From Nymphaea colorata (lineage: Eukaryota; Streptophyta; Magnoliopsida; Nymphaeales; Nymphaeaceae), in contig NC_045150.1 in the NCBI RefSeq assembly GCF_008831285.2, forward strand, positions 2,246,001 through 2,306,000: a stretch of DNA of 60,000 nt. Direction: 5' to 3'. Under the pieces are notes generated by a model, which was not told the DNA's origin, searched no databases, and was given only the letters and a program-made list of their open reading frames with translations. Positions 26,101-39,038 of this stretch are shown piece by piece. Within the stretch, counting starts at the first letter, position 1. Each line of letters starts with the position of its first letter. The position numbers and the translations under genes were made by a program.

Positions 26101-29100
26101 GTGAATCCCTGCAATAGTTGTTAATAACATCAAGATTCTTTATGTTGCATTATGCCTGAATTCAATTGGCGATAGAAGAAATTTGTCATACAGTAAATTC
26201 AGGTTTCATTCTATGATTGTTCACGTTCCAAGCAAAATTTACATCAAAACAAATGTCATAGAGTCATCTAACAATAAAGGAAAAGGAGACCTCATGGAAC
26301 AATCATATTAAACGAGAATTCAATCTAAAAAATGACTATAAAAATATAGCCACTAAGTAATGATACTAACAATTGCAAATAAGGACCTCACTGGGCAAAA
26401 ACCAGTAAATTCCATCTTATATATACACACACACACACACCGTGATAGATACAGTTGGTCCCATTATTATTATACTTTTTACTAATTTAATGCCTCGAAG
26501 CTTGTGCCTCATTTGATAATAGGCTCAACGCTTCAGTTCACCTAGATGCCTCTTAACGGAATGGGTCCTTTCATATTAAACACTTTTGTAATATTAGCAA
26601 GACCTAAGGAGGAGGATTGCAAAAAACAAACAATTTTTTTTGGAAGGTAAAACTTGAACAGAAAAATTTACCATCCTTCTATTTGTAAATGGACCTACGC
26701 TTCTTATTTCTATAATATCCATGTAACATCCAAATGGATGCACCATAAGGATCCAGCCTATGACACTTTCTTTTCTTCATGTCATGGCAACGTCAAATCA
26801 CTGTGTCAAGCACTACTGACCTGTAGGAGTGTCAAGGTAATGATGGTCTGTTTCAAAAAGCATGGTAAAGAAAATAGGACAAATAAGAAACTGTAAATAT
26901 AGAAAACCAGATGACGGACGAACTTTTGTAACTGAAACGCCCAAAGAAAGAACTGTATCATGACTCTAAAATACAATTATATACTCTTGCCCGGCATTTT
27001 GTTTCTATGAACAATTGTCAAATGTAACTCCACTTGACTCACAATTCACCCTTCATGTAACATCAAATTTACTGGATCAAATTAACTAAGGTGCAAGGAG
27101 AGCGTTACATTTCCTGTTCACTAGCCAGAAGATCTGTCAGTTCATCGATGCTGACGACACCATCACCATTACGATCCACTTTACTGAAAAGCTCCTTTAT
27201 CTGGCTCAAACATGGACATGAGTTACTAAAGCGATCGATTGAGGGCCAAACTTTTTCTTATGAATGCAAGTCGAATTGTTTTGAGGCATTTCCTGGCAAC
27301 AATTTCTACCTTGCCGGGGATCCAAATTCGAAGATCTCATATTCGGCACAGTACTTTAAAGAAACTTTAAAAGGGTTAAGAAAAGAACTCCAAGAGTGCC
27401 AGAGAAAAGGGAAAAGGCTTTGTCTTTATATTTCTAGCCCATTTTCTGGTTTGTCTTTATAATTCTAGTCTATTTGTCATAGTTTGGTGTAATTGGTTGT
27501 CAAGAGATCATGAAGCTAAGTTAGAACTTAGAACCATTTGGATCTTAAGCCTGCCTGCTGGTAACTCAAACCATGATAGAGCCTTGAAGTTGACATGGTT
27601 CCACCAAGAACCGGGCTTCATTTTCGGAACTGAAGGGAAGGAATAATCCCTATCTGAAACCAATATGCTAGAAGGCGTAGCAGCATGCTCACCTTTTTGT
27701 TGGCCACTTCATTTCCAAATGCCTTCACCAAGTCAGAGAACTCGTCAAAAGATAGTTGGCCATCTTCATTAACGTCCTACATATAGAACAACAAAGATAG
27801 AACAACTTATTCAAGCTAAAAACTGACCAAACATCATAATGCCCAAGGTAATCACTTCCCACATTTGCTTACAAAAATACCTAGCAGAAGTCCACCAGAA
27901 ATATAAGGTACGATCATTACAACCAAAAGCCTCATTCCATAGGTTGCACAGCGAAAATGAACATACACATGAACTTAGACATGCATATACATGCATATGC
28001 AATGAACAGAAAAAGGACAAGAACAGAGTTTCCAGGCAGTCGTACATGCATACTACCGCACAAACATGAACAAGCACACTTTCAGACATACATAATAATT
28101 CATATAGACATCTAGCGTCCAAAATTTCTCAAAGTTAATGTATTTATCATTGAACGCCACATATGAGTTTTTCTGATTTTCTTACAGAAACGATGTATAT
28201 GCCGAGAAAGTTGCTGGCGTGTGTGAGGCACACATATGTGGACCTTCAAATAGGCGAGGGAGGGAGTGGAAGGTGGGAGTACGGCCATAATCATTGAACC
28301 AATAATCTGCTTGGTGTTTATTGCTTAACGTCTTTATTTCTCTTTGGTCCACGTATCTTGTTCAAAATATTGGCAGTAGCTTGAAAAGACAGAGAGCTTT
28401 TTCTCATGGTCCTAATTAAGAAGCAAATGACACAACTTGGCAATGTTTAAAACAAGATAGAAGCCATTTTAAGAATATGGCAGGTAATGCAGCAGTCAGA
28501 GTTGTAGCCATCCCAATGTTAGCTGTTTAATTGCTATTTTTTAGTTCAATATATGCTCCGGTAACACCTTACGCATATGGAAGGACTTGAAAAATAATCA
28601 TGTGTCAAACATTTTGGATTTTTCAGGGGCTTTATATGCTCATCACGCTTCCTAGTTCTAGCTGTTATTAAGGCACAAACCAAGCCAGTTATGGCGGGTG
28701 TCGGAATCCACCATACTGAACATTTGGATTAGTTCAGAATCAAGCCATTATAGCACCGAGTTCAATACTGTTGACTTAGAGTCTGACAGTGTCAAGATGA
28801 AAGGAAATCACGATCAAATCTCTCGTGATAAACTTGACAAAAATAGTGATGAACAAGATAAAGAAAGAAGAGATATGCTTGCCAAATCAAAAGCTGAAAA
28901 TCAGCCATTATGTAGGCAACCATATCAATTCAAATGTAATCCCACATGATTAAATAGTGGAACCTGCATTTCTCGAAATAGAGAAGTTGCAGAGTCGTGG
29001 ATGTAAGCGTAAGGCTGAACCACGTTAAAAAATTGTTCTTCCTTCTTCTTCTAAATTTTAACATGGTATCAGAGCTTGGGTTCCTCTATACCATCGTTGC

Positions 29101-32100
29101 AGAGACATCTTTTCTCTAGAAAGTTCTGGTCGCTACTTTGTTCAGCCACAAAGAACTTGACGTCCCTGTTCTTTTGCACATCGTCGCCGGTGCCAATGTT
29201 CGTTAGCCTTCATGCTGCTCAGGAGATACCTTCGTGTTCTGAGTAAACTGTGAACTGCTGAAGACCAAAACCTTCAACGAATGGGCTCTGGAGATCAGCT
29301 TTGGGCCTGGTCTTTTGTGCGTCCAATCTAGAGTGTCTCAGCTATCTACAGACCAATTTCCACAATTTTTGGAGATCGGAGTGAGCCGTTGTGAATTTTT
29401 GAAGATCGCCTGGTCCTGAAACGCGCAGACAGCTTTCCTGAGCCTGAACAGAACCTGAAACCTGCGACAATCCAGCACCTTCAAAGCTCAACGAATCCCT
29501 GTAGGAAGCTCGGTTGGAGCTGATCTTTGGAGTGTTTCTGAATATATATCCAAGGGTGTTGTGGACCAAATTTCAGCCCATTCCGAGCTCTGGTTGATTT
29601 TTGGCGGATTTTAGAGTGTTTGCCAAGCCTGAGAAGACAGAATCCAGACCAGCGAGAGGGATCTCGCCTGCTTCCCAAATCCTTCTTTTGCAGACTACCG
29701 ATTCCCATCATGGTATTCTGATATCTGTGTCTCCATGGCGGCAGCAAATACAGGTTCCATCTCTCTTTCATCTCAATCCATGTTTCAATGGAATGCCTTT
29801 TCTAGTCTTGTTTCAGTCAAGCTAGATAGTTCCAACTATTTGTTATGGAGATCGCAAATAGAATCTGTCATGTTCAGCCAAGATCTGATTAAATTTGTGG
29901 ATGGTTCTTGTTCTGCTCCAAATCAATTTATCGATGAAGGAACAAACAAAGTAGTTAACCCTGAGTTTATTATTTGGAAGCGAGCAGATCAGTTAGCCTT
30001 GAGCTGGATCAAGGCTAGTGTAGATAACTCTGTTTTGGGTCAAATCATTAGATCCCCAACGTGTAAAGATGCATGGATTCAATTGGAAAAATCTTATGCA
30101 TCACAATCCAGTATGCAGATTTTACAGCTAAAACAAGATCTTCAAGACGTGCGGAAGGGAGATCTCACCATGGTAGAATACTTGAATAAAGTCAGATTTC
30201 TTGCTGATGCTCTATGTGCTGCAAATGAATTTATTTCTAATGACACTATTGTACACCATACTCTTAATGGGTTATCCACTGAATATGAGAGTTTCATAAC
30301 TTTGATCACTACTATGAAGAATCAGCCCACATTTGCTGAGATATATGATCTATTGTTAAATTATGAGAAAAGGCTTTAAAACATGAATCACCATTCTTCT
30401 CAACAAGTTGAAAACTCTGTGGCCTTCTTTAGCCAGCAAGGACGTGGGCGTAGTCGTTTTTATAGAGGCCGAGGTAAGGGCAGACAGCAATTTAATGGAA
30501 ATCAGCCAAAAAGTTCTTATCAAAATCAAGGTAATCGTGGGTTTAGGACTCTAACTCGACGAATCAGCCTGTAGTATGTCAATTCTGTGGCAGGAAAAAT
30601 CACACAGCGCGCCAATGTTATGATATTCCCAAGGCATTTGCTGCTATTGCCCTGGGACAGCAACCTACGAACACGGCGTGGTACCCGGATACAGGCGCTT
30701 CTCATCATATGACTGCACAAGACCTTCTCTCAAATAAATCAGATTATATGGGTACGAATGGTGTGATGGTCGCAAATGGATCTAATGCTCGTATCTCCAA
30801 CATTGGTAATGCCTCTATCTCTACTACGGAGACAAAATTCAATTTGCCTCAAGTTTTCTATGTTCCTGGAATTGCTTAAAATCTGCTATCTGTAGCAAAA
30901 TTCACTAGAGACAATCACTGCTTTTTTGAATTTTATCCTCATCAATTCTTGGTTAAGGATATGCAGACCAGACACACACTTCATCAATGACTGAATAGGC
31001 ATGGGCTTTATGTCTGGACCTCATCGTTGGACTCTCAAAGTGGGAAACGGACTGGTGTGCAGCATACACGAAAACAATCCTCAAGATATCAAGCATTGTC
31101 TACTTTAGCAAGGAATAAAGATGCCACGGTTTAGCACTATCGTCTTGGACATCCTAGCTCTAGAATATTGAATCTTTTGAATCAGACATCTTCTTTGTTT
31201 AAACATTTTCAGCATGCTGATTTTTGTTCTAGTTGTGTGGTTGGAAAAATGCATTGCTTACCATTTGCTAGTTCCAATAAAGTTGCTAATTTTCCTCTTG
31301 AAATTGTGGATGCTGGTCTATGGGGACCAGCTCCTCAGGTCTCTAGAGAGGGATATTGGTATTATTTGTTGCTTGTTGATGATTATTCCAAATTCCCATG
31401 GATCTTTCCTCTCACCAAGAAGTCGGATACTTTCCAATGTTTCAAAAACTTCAAAAACATAGTTGAAAATCAGATTGGATGGAAATTAAAAATTTTTCAG
31501 GGTGATGATGGGGGAGAGTTCATGAGCCATGAGTTCTCTCAATTTCTCAATGATCATGGAATTAAAAGGAGAATATCTTGCCCACATACCCATCAACAGA
31601 ACGGTGTTGTCGAGCGTAAATCGACATGTGCTTGAAACTGGCCTTACCATGATGTCTCATGCTTCACTAAAGGATTTTTTATGGTATGACACTTTCAAGA
31701 CTGTCGTACATGTTATCAATCGACTTCCTTCTTTTCAACTTGGGAAGAAGTCTCCGTATGAAATGTTATTGAAACACAAACCGGATTTAAACATCTCCAT
31801 GTGTTTGGATGTACATGCTATCCTGCCTTAGAGACTTATCGGTTGAACAAGCTAGCTCCAAAATCCAAGGCGTGTGTTTTTATTGGATATGGCATTTGCT
31901 ACAAAGGCTATCTCTGTTATGATCCAATATCTAGAAAGACTATCATCTCTCGTCATGTAGTATTTGATGAAGATCATTTTCTATTTCCAAAGAAGAATTT
32001 TTGTGCCCCAAGATAGCTAAATGACTGCTAGAGGAAAAATCATCTCCAACAAACGTGTCACATAATGAAATCATTGAGCTGCCAAATCCTCTTGACGGCA

Positions 32101-34768
32101 CACTACCTAGACAAGAAGATGACCAAGTGATCCCTCAACAAGATTTGCATGAGACATCCAATGGTGCAGAAATTGAGAATCAAGTGACATCCAATGGTGC
32201 AGAAGTTGAGAATCAAGTGCCTCAACGCACTCACCACATCGTGACCAGAACACAAGATGGCACAAGACGTCCAAAAGTTCCTTTCTCTTTTCTAGCATCT
32301 CATTCTCCTGGAGCAAGTCAAGTAGACGAAGATTTGCTGCAAGGTAGGTTGCACCCAAGTTGTCACACCATATTTCTGGGGTGAATCAATTAGGCATGTG
32401 CAACTCTTGAAGGATTTGTTGTGGCCAACTAATTTTAGCAACGACTTCCGCCAGGGCTTTATATTCAGCCTCCCTACTAGATTTAGCCACTGTTCGTTGT
32501 TTGGATGAACTCCATGAGATAAGATTAGATCTAAGAAAGGTAAGATACCCACCAGTGGATCGACGGTCATCTGGTCACCCTGCCCAATCAACATCAGCAT
32601 ACCCAGATAACTTAAAGTCACTCTTAGTAATATGAAGGCCAAGATTTAAAGTGCCTTTAAGATATCTCAAGATTCGTTTGACATAGCTCCAACGCTCCTC
32701 AGTCGGATCATGCATAAATTGGCAAGCTTTATTTACTACAAAAGAGATGTCAGGCCTTGTAAATGTGGCATATAACAGCCCCCCAACTATACTCCTATAA
32801 GTAGAGGGTTCTTTGAAAGGATGTCTGTTGGACTTTGATGGTGTGGAGTTAACCATGGCAGGGGTAACCATTGGTTTTGCTTCTTCCATATTGGATCGGT
32901 GAAGTAAATCTTTAATATATTGGCACTGAGATAGAACTAAGCCCTTTTCTGTTGTACCAATTTCAATACCGAGGAAGTAGTGAATGCATCCAAGATCTTT
33001 AATAGAAAACTCTGATGCAAAGGCAGATATAAGATTTGTGAACATAATTATTGGAGCTTCCTGTGATAATAACATCATCAACATAAATTAGTACAAGCGT
33101 AGTTTGATTATTGCCATTAGCAATAAATAAGGAGGAATCTGCCTTGGAGTTATGAAATCCTAATTTTTTCAAATATATCCTCAATCTGTCATACCATGCT
33201 CGTGGAGCCTGCTTAAGACCATATAACGCTTTCTGTAATTTGCATACATAATGTGGTATATGTTTATCTTCAAATCCTGAAGGTTGCATCATATATACAT
33301 CCTCTTGCAATGTTCCATGATGAAAGGCGTTGTTGACGTTTAGTTGTCGAATGGTCCACCCACGACTTACAGCAATAGAGAGAACTAGTCGAATGGTAGT
33401 AGGTTTGACCACAGGACTATATGTCTCAAAGTAGTCTACCCCTTCTTGTTGACTATAGCCCTTGGCGACCAATCTAGCCTTGTGACGAACAATTGATCCA
33501 TCGGCATTGCGTTTGAGTTTATAGATCCATTTGCAGCCAATAATATTTTTGTCGATTGGTGGTGGAACTAAGTCCCAAGTTTGATTTCGATGTAGAGGAG
33601 ACATCTCCTCATTCATGGCACTCATCCATGTGGCATTGTGTTGAGCTTGCTGAAAAGTGTGGCTCATACAAAGCATATAGAAGTTGATTTTCATTTCGTT
33701 CGGGAGAACGTCGCAAGGAAAGAAATTCAAATCAACTTCATTCCTTCTAATGAACAGCTTGCAGACATTTTAACCAAGTCTCTGCCAGGACCTCAATTCA
33801 CATTTCTTCGGGACAAGCTCAATCTCCTTCCCATAGAGATTAGCTTGTCGGGGCGTGTTAAGATGAAAGGAAATCACGATCAAATCTCTCGTGATAAACT
33901 TGACAAAAATAGTGATGAACAAGATAAAGAAAGAAGAGATATGCTTGCCAAATCAAAAGCTGAAAATCAGCCATTATGTAGGCAACCATATCAATTCAAA
34001 TGTAATCCCACATGATTAAATAGTGGAACTTGCATCTCTCAAAATAGAGAAGTTGCAGAGTTGTGGATGTAAGCGTAAGGCTGAACCACGTTAAAAAATT
34101 GTTCTTCCTTCTTCTTCTAAATTTTAACAGACAGGTGACTATACATGTCTTATACAGCCACATGTTATCAATCTACATAGGAAACAAGTCCTCATGTGTT
34201 GGACCCCACGTTCAAGTTGGCTGTAATACCAACTATAACAACTCAATTGAAAACTAACCTGTATACCTCGTATGATAGATCACTCACCCTTAGCGATTTA
34301 AGTTTGAACCCAACAAGGCTATAAACCAAGACAACCCAGTTGTGCAAGACAAAAAATACAACCATATCAAGGTTTTCCAAAGCTTTTGCTATTGGATTAC
34401 TTTCAAGTATTTCCACACAATATAGGGTGCTATAGTTTAGTGAAAAAACAAGTATTTCTGTAACAGCTCTACCAAGAAAGGAAGAGCTACACTGCTTTTC
34501 TATTTCTTTTGCTGTGGCCCTGTTAGCTGGAATTTTTATAGCCAACATCAGTACTACAGAACTAGGATGTTAAGAAGCCTGGTCAACTTAGTCAGCCTGA
34601 ATCAGACGGCCTAATTGTTCCACTTGTCATTGTATGTTTTATTTAATTAAGTTAAAAAATAGTTCATGCTTCAGTTTAATTTGATTCTCATTCAAATTAA
34701 ATGCATGTTGTAACTTGTACGTGTCCAGATTTGTGTCTTTTCTCTCTTAGTGTGTCTGCCTCTACGTA

Positions 34769-34806
<38 letters not shown>

Positions 34807-35066
34807 GTATATATGCACAATGCCAAATATAAGTTTTTATATGCAGTGATTGCGACAGTATGAGCATGTTGATCAGAAATTACAGGGACTTACAACTAAA
34901 ACAGAAGTTATCAACTCAAAAAAACAAAAAAAAACTACCATATGCCTTTCTTCCAAAAGGTTCTTTATACATTTATTTGCTAACCATCAAGCCATATTGG
35001 TCAAAAGGATGATGTCAATGCATACTAAATGCTTATATTTTTTCTTGTGCGCACACACACACACAC

Positions 35067-35106
<40 letters not shown>

Positions 35107-38100
35107 CAAAAAGTGTCGTATACATAGACTTATTGAATGGTTGGAGACAAAAATTCGTGGAAATTCATGAAATATGTAAAAACTAGATTTCTATTTCATA
35201 AGGTGTCATGTATAAAGTTACATTTTTAATTTTTTAAAGTAATAAATGTCAACTTTTGTGAAAAATAATTTTATACATGGCACCTTATCAATCAACAATT
35301 AAGTTGGTCAAATGGCTCCTCAATTTTTATTTAGTCCACACCTTTCATTAACCTTATATATAGGAGAACTTGGTATTGACTTCTAAGAACCCTAACAACT
35401 AAGTCTACTTCTCTTTTCATTGCATATCCAACAATAAATATTCAATGAAGGGTACAAAGGGTTGTCAAGGTTACTAGGATCGTAATTCTCAGGATCTAAT
35501 TTCTCTAAATATATGTACATGTGTGTGAGAACAAAAAAAATGCAGAAATGAAGGGGAGAAGAAAGTTGAAGCAACTTCTTCGACTTAAAAGATCAAGAAT
35601 TGATACGTACCCCTACAGCCAACAGGCGCTTTACAAAGCTCTTCTCCGTCACAGATGGATTCTACCATAAAATTGAATAATGATGAAAAAAGACAATGAG
35701 ACACTAAATATTCTGCAAAACAAATATAAGTCTATAAAGAAACTAACTTGATAAAGCAAGAACATAAATGTACCTCGATATCATATGAAAGGGAGACAGT
35801 ACCGACAACTTTTGTGGGACAGGATGGATCAACCAAATCAACTACTTCAAACTCATGATAAGAATTCTATGCAGGCAAGACATGATTAGTAGCATGGTCA
35901 AGAAGAGCAACATAAGAAAAAACAGTAATAAAAGTGATACTAAAATATTTATAGTAATATCCTAAAAGCAAAGCAAAGGAAAGAATCACAGATAGCGCGA
36001 CGAAAGAATTTAAAAATACTAAAATAAAATAAATACCAACTAAAACCACAAAACTAGGGAATGCTGTTCAGAAAGAACTTCAAATAATAAAATTGCAAAT
36101 GACTTCAACAACTAGTAGCAGCTCAGTATAATTTAGAAGTTCGAGGCAGAGAAGATAAGAGAAAACAATGTTATCTGCATGCATTTTCAGGAAAAGCACC
36201 ACAACAGAGAATATGCAATTGAAACGGCACACAGCAATATTTTGAGTAGAAGACATGGAATCATTGATGATATTATCATGCTGAGAATTTGGCAAATCAT
36301 CTAATGGCACAACTTTGTAGAAACTAAAATTAATAATATAGTGAAGCTATATCATATGGGTGCTTCTAAATGGCTGAGTGAAGCTATGTCACATGGGTGC
36401 TAAATGGCTGCCGCAGCTGTGTTGCACCCATGTCGATGCTGGTGCTTATCCGGCACAGCACGTTCGCAACTGGGTCAAAACTGACCATTTCAAATGTGCA
36501 TATAACTAAATTATCTTTAATACAAAAAAGTTATATATAAATATAAATAAATAAGGCTACTAAACAGTTAAATAACTATGTAACAAATTATTTATATATA
36601 TATACACACACACATATATATACACCCGTGCTGCACCCGCACGCAAATGTTTTTGAAAAATTGCAGCATCCGCATCCGCACCCGCGCCCCCAACTCAGGT
36701 GACATAGCAGTGAAGTAACAATTTAAATCATGTAAGATATGTTCCTTCACAGAAAAATGAAGCAACAACATGAACCGAGAAGTGACCAATGGTTCAAACT
36801 CCAAAGCAGTATAAAATATAAATAACAAAATAGTCAAACAGTTGAAGGAAAAAAATATCAAAAAGAGCCGTAAAAAAAATTGGGAGAAAGAAAGAAACTT
36901 ACACGATTGAAAACATCTAGAAGGTCAAACTCACAATAACCAATAAGATTATTTCTGGAAAGTCTGTTTGTCTGCACAATCACCATAATAATGCAATAAA
37001 TTAGCTCCACTACTTGGAGAAGGAATGCATGGATAATGAGGTGTGGGACAAGAAACAACAATCAAGATGGTGTTTTGCAGGCTGTACACAGTTAATAACC
37101 TGTCCAGAGTCAGGCCATCATACAGGTTAGTGAGAGTCAACAATCACATACCTCAAACACTGAGACTCGAGCTATATGAGCACCATGCTTTTCCAGTGCA
37201 ATTTTCTTCACCTGAAAATATATCATAAGCAACAACAGCTAAATCTTCATCAAGAAACAACAGCAGGATCAGAACCATCAACGTATGTGACCTTGTAAGC
37301 ATGATTAGCAAATCCATGGCAGACAAATAGAGATCGTGAACTAACAAGAAATGAAAGGAAAACAAGAGAAAAACATGTGCTTGTTGGTGCAATAAAATCT
37401 TGAACCATGATCTCTCCAAACATATAACTTCATAAGCAATCTTGAATAAACCATGTACCTAATTCTCATAAGCACCAAGCCATAACAACGACCCAGCTAT
37501 GTCATACGGATACTGCTCAAATGGAACAGTACCCATACTGACCTGGTACGCTGCTAGATATGGTCTGCATAAAGTCAAAATTGTATCAGGTACAATCAAC
37601 ATACCCTGGATCGTTTCCATCCATTTTAAGAGTTAGTCAAAGCTGACCGAGTCTTTTTTGTTTTTTCCTCCGAAATTTAGGGTTTTTTTTTACTGTTACC
37701 ATGCATATGCCATGGCCATACATACTATTTAATACTATAATAGTGAAGGTTCATGTCTATTTAGAGCTGTAATAATGAAGGTTAACTCTATATGTAACGT
37801 TGTAATAATGAAGATAACCAAAAAGAGGCATAACAAAGGAGAGAGAAAGAGAGAGATGAGAGATCACCCAACTACCAAACTTTAAGCCACAGTGCATAAA
37901 GACTGGACTAATGAGGGGATTTAGTGAGAAATTCATGTATCTTGATTTCTAAGTAACTTCAATATAACTTCTAAATAAAATTTTCATCATATTCTCGTAG
38001 GTCATAAATAACTAAGCAAGTAAAAATCAAGATACAAAAAAAAACAAAAAGAACACTAACAGTATGTTGAAGTTATATATGAATGTAGATACGGCCAAAC

Positions 38101-38991
38101 TCCTGTACCGGGTACCCAAGTTTTTTTGAAAATGCACCATAGCCAATGCCTATGTGACATAGCGTTTGGATTTCTATAATTTCTTAGTGACAAATTTGTC
38201 ATCCAGCACAACAGACCATGTTTTTGTATAATTTCATAAAGATGGAAATTTTCATGTTCAACATGTCAAATTCTTAGCAGTAGCCGTTTTTATTTTAAAA
38301 AATTGTGTGGCATTGAAATGCAAACAGACAGGCAGACATTTTTACCAGCTTATTTACAGCCTAATCAGTTTGATGTGTCAAAAAAATCACCTTTAATTAA
38401 TCCTCTGACATCATAATCACAACTACTTAAAGTTGAACACTCACTTATGGTTACTCATGCCCCATCCGAGTGAGTGCAGCTTGGATCATAAAGCATAATC
38501 TACCCCCATGCATGTCTAGGCAGCATGCCATAAACAAATTGTATGGATGTATATCTCCACAAGAATTATTTACTGTAAGACAACCTCACAAATAAGAAGG
38601 GACAGAGCTTCACAAGCTCAAACAATCTGTGTTCACAGCATGCACATTCTAGATACAATGATTTTAGTAATCAAATGCTTGAAAAGGGGAAACTTTAGAA
38701 CAAAAATGGATGTCTTATGTACACAAAGATTGAGGAGAGGGCTAACCACTGGGTGAGCTTCCAATGGACAGAAAACTCGCCATTGGAGCTAGCTAAAACA
38801 GCTAGTTCTTTGGTCATTTTGTAATGAAGCAACAGCCCTCCATTGTAAAAGGGAAATTGAAAAGAAAAAAAAAAAGAGGAGATGTACATGTTGGAATGTA
38901 TGTGTCCAGATTTATATATTATATTATATTTTATATTTATATATATATATATATATATTTCATATATTAGTCAGCTAATATATGTCTTACT

Positions 38992-39038
<47 letters not shown>

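Larger units (their letters stand above)
28790..34129 (+). mobile_element. Copia-3: Ty1/copia element with inverted RT-RNase H block, PSD intron 7
   Basis: The LTRs at 28790-29063 and 33856-34129 (274 bp each) differ at about five sites (about 98%). The target-site duplication GACAG is perfect (28785-28789, 34130-34134). The PBS tggtatcagagctt starts at 29064. Gag, zinc knuckle, protease and integrase read on the plus strand from about 29735 to 32330. RT and most of RNase H then read on the minus strand (about 33650 down to 32335), and the RNase H tail resumes on the plus strand at about 33655. Stops occur in most domains. It is antisense to PSD overall. Confidence 0.93.

Noticed and set aside
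28790-28949. Short frame repeated at both ends of Copia-3 (about 83 codons)
   Set aside because: It is LTR sequence present twice and not a host gene.
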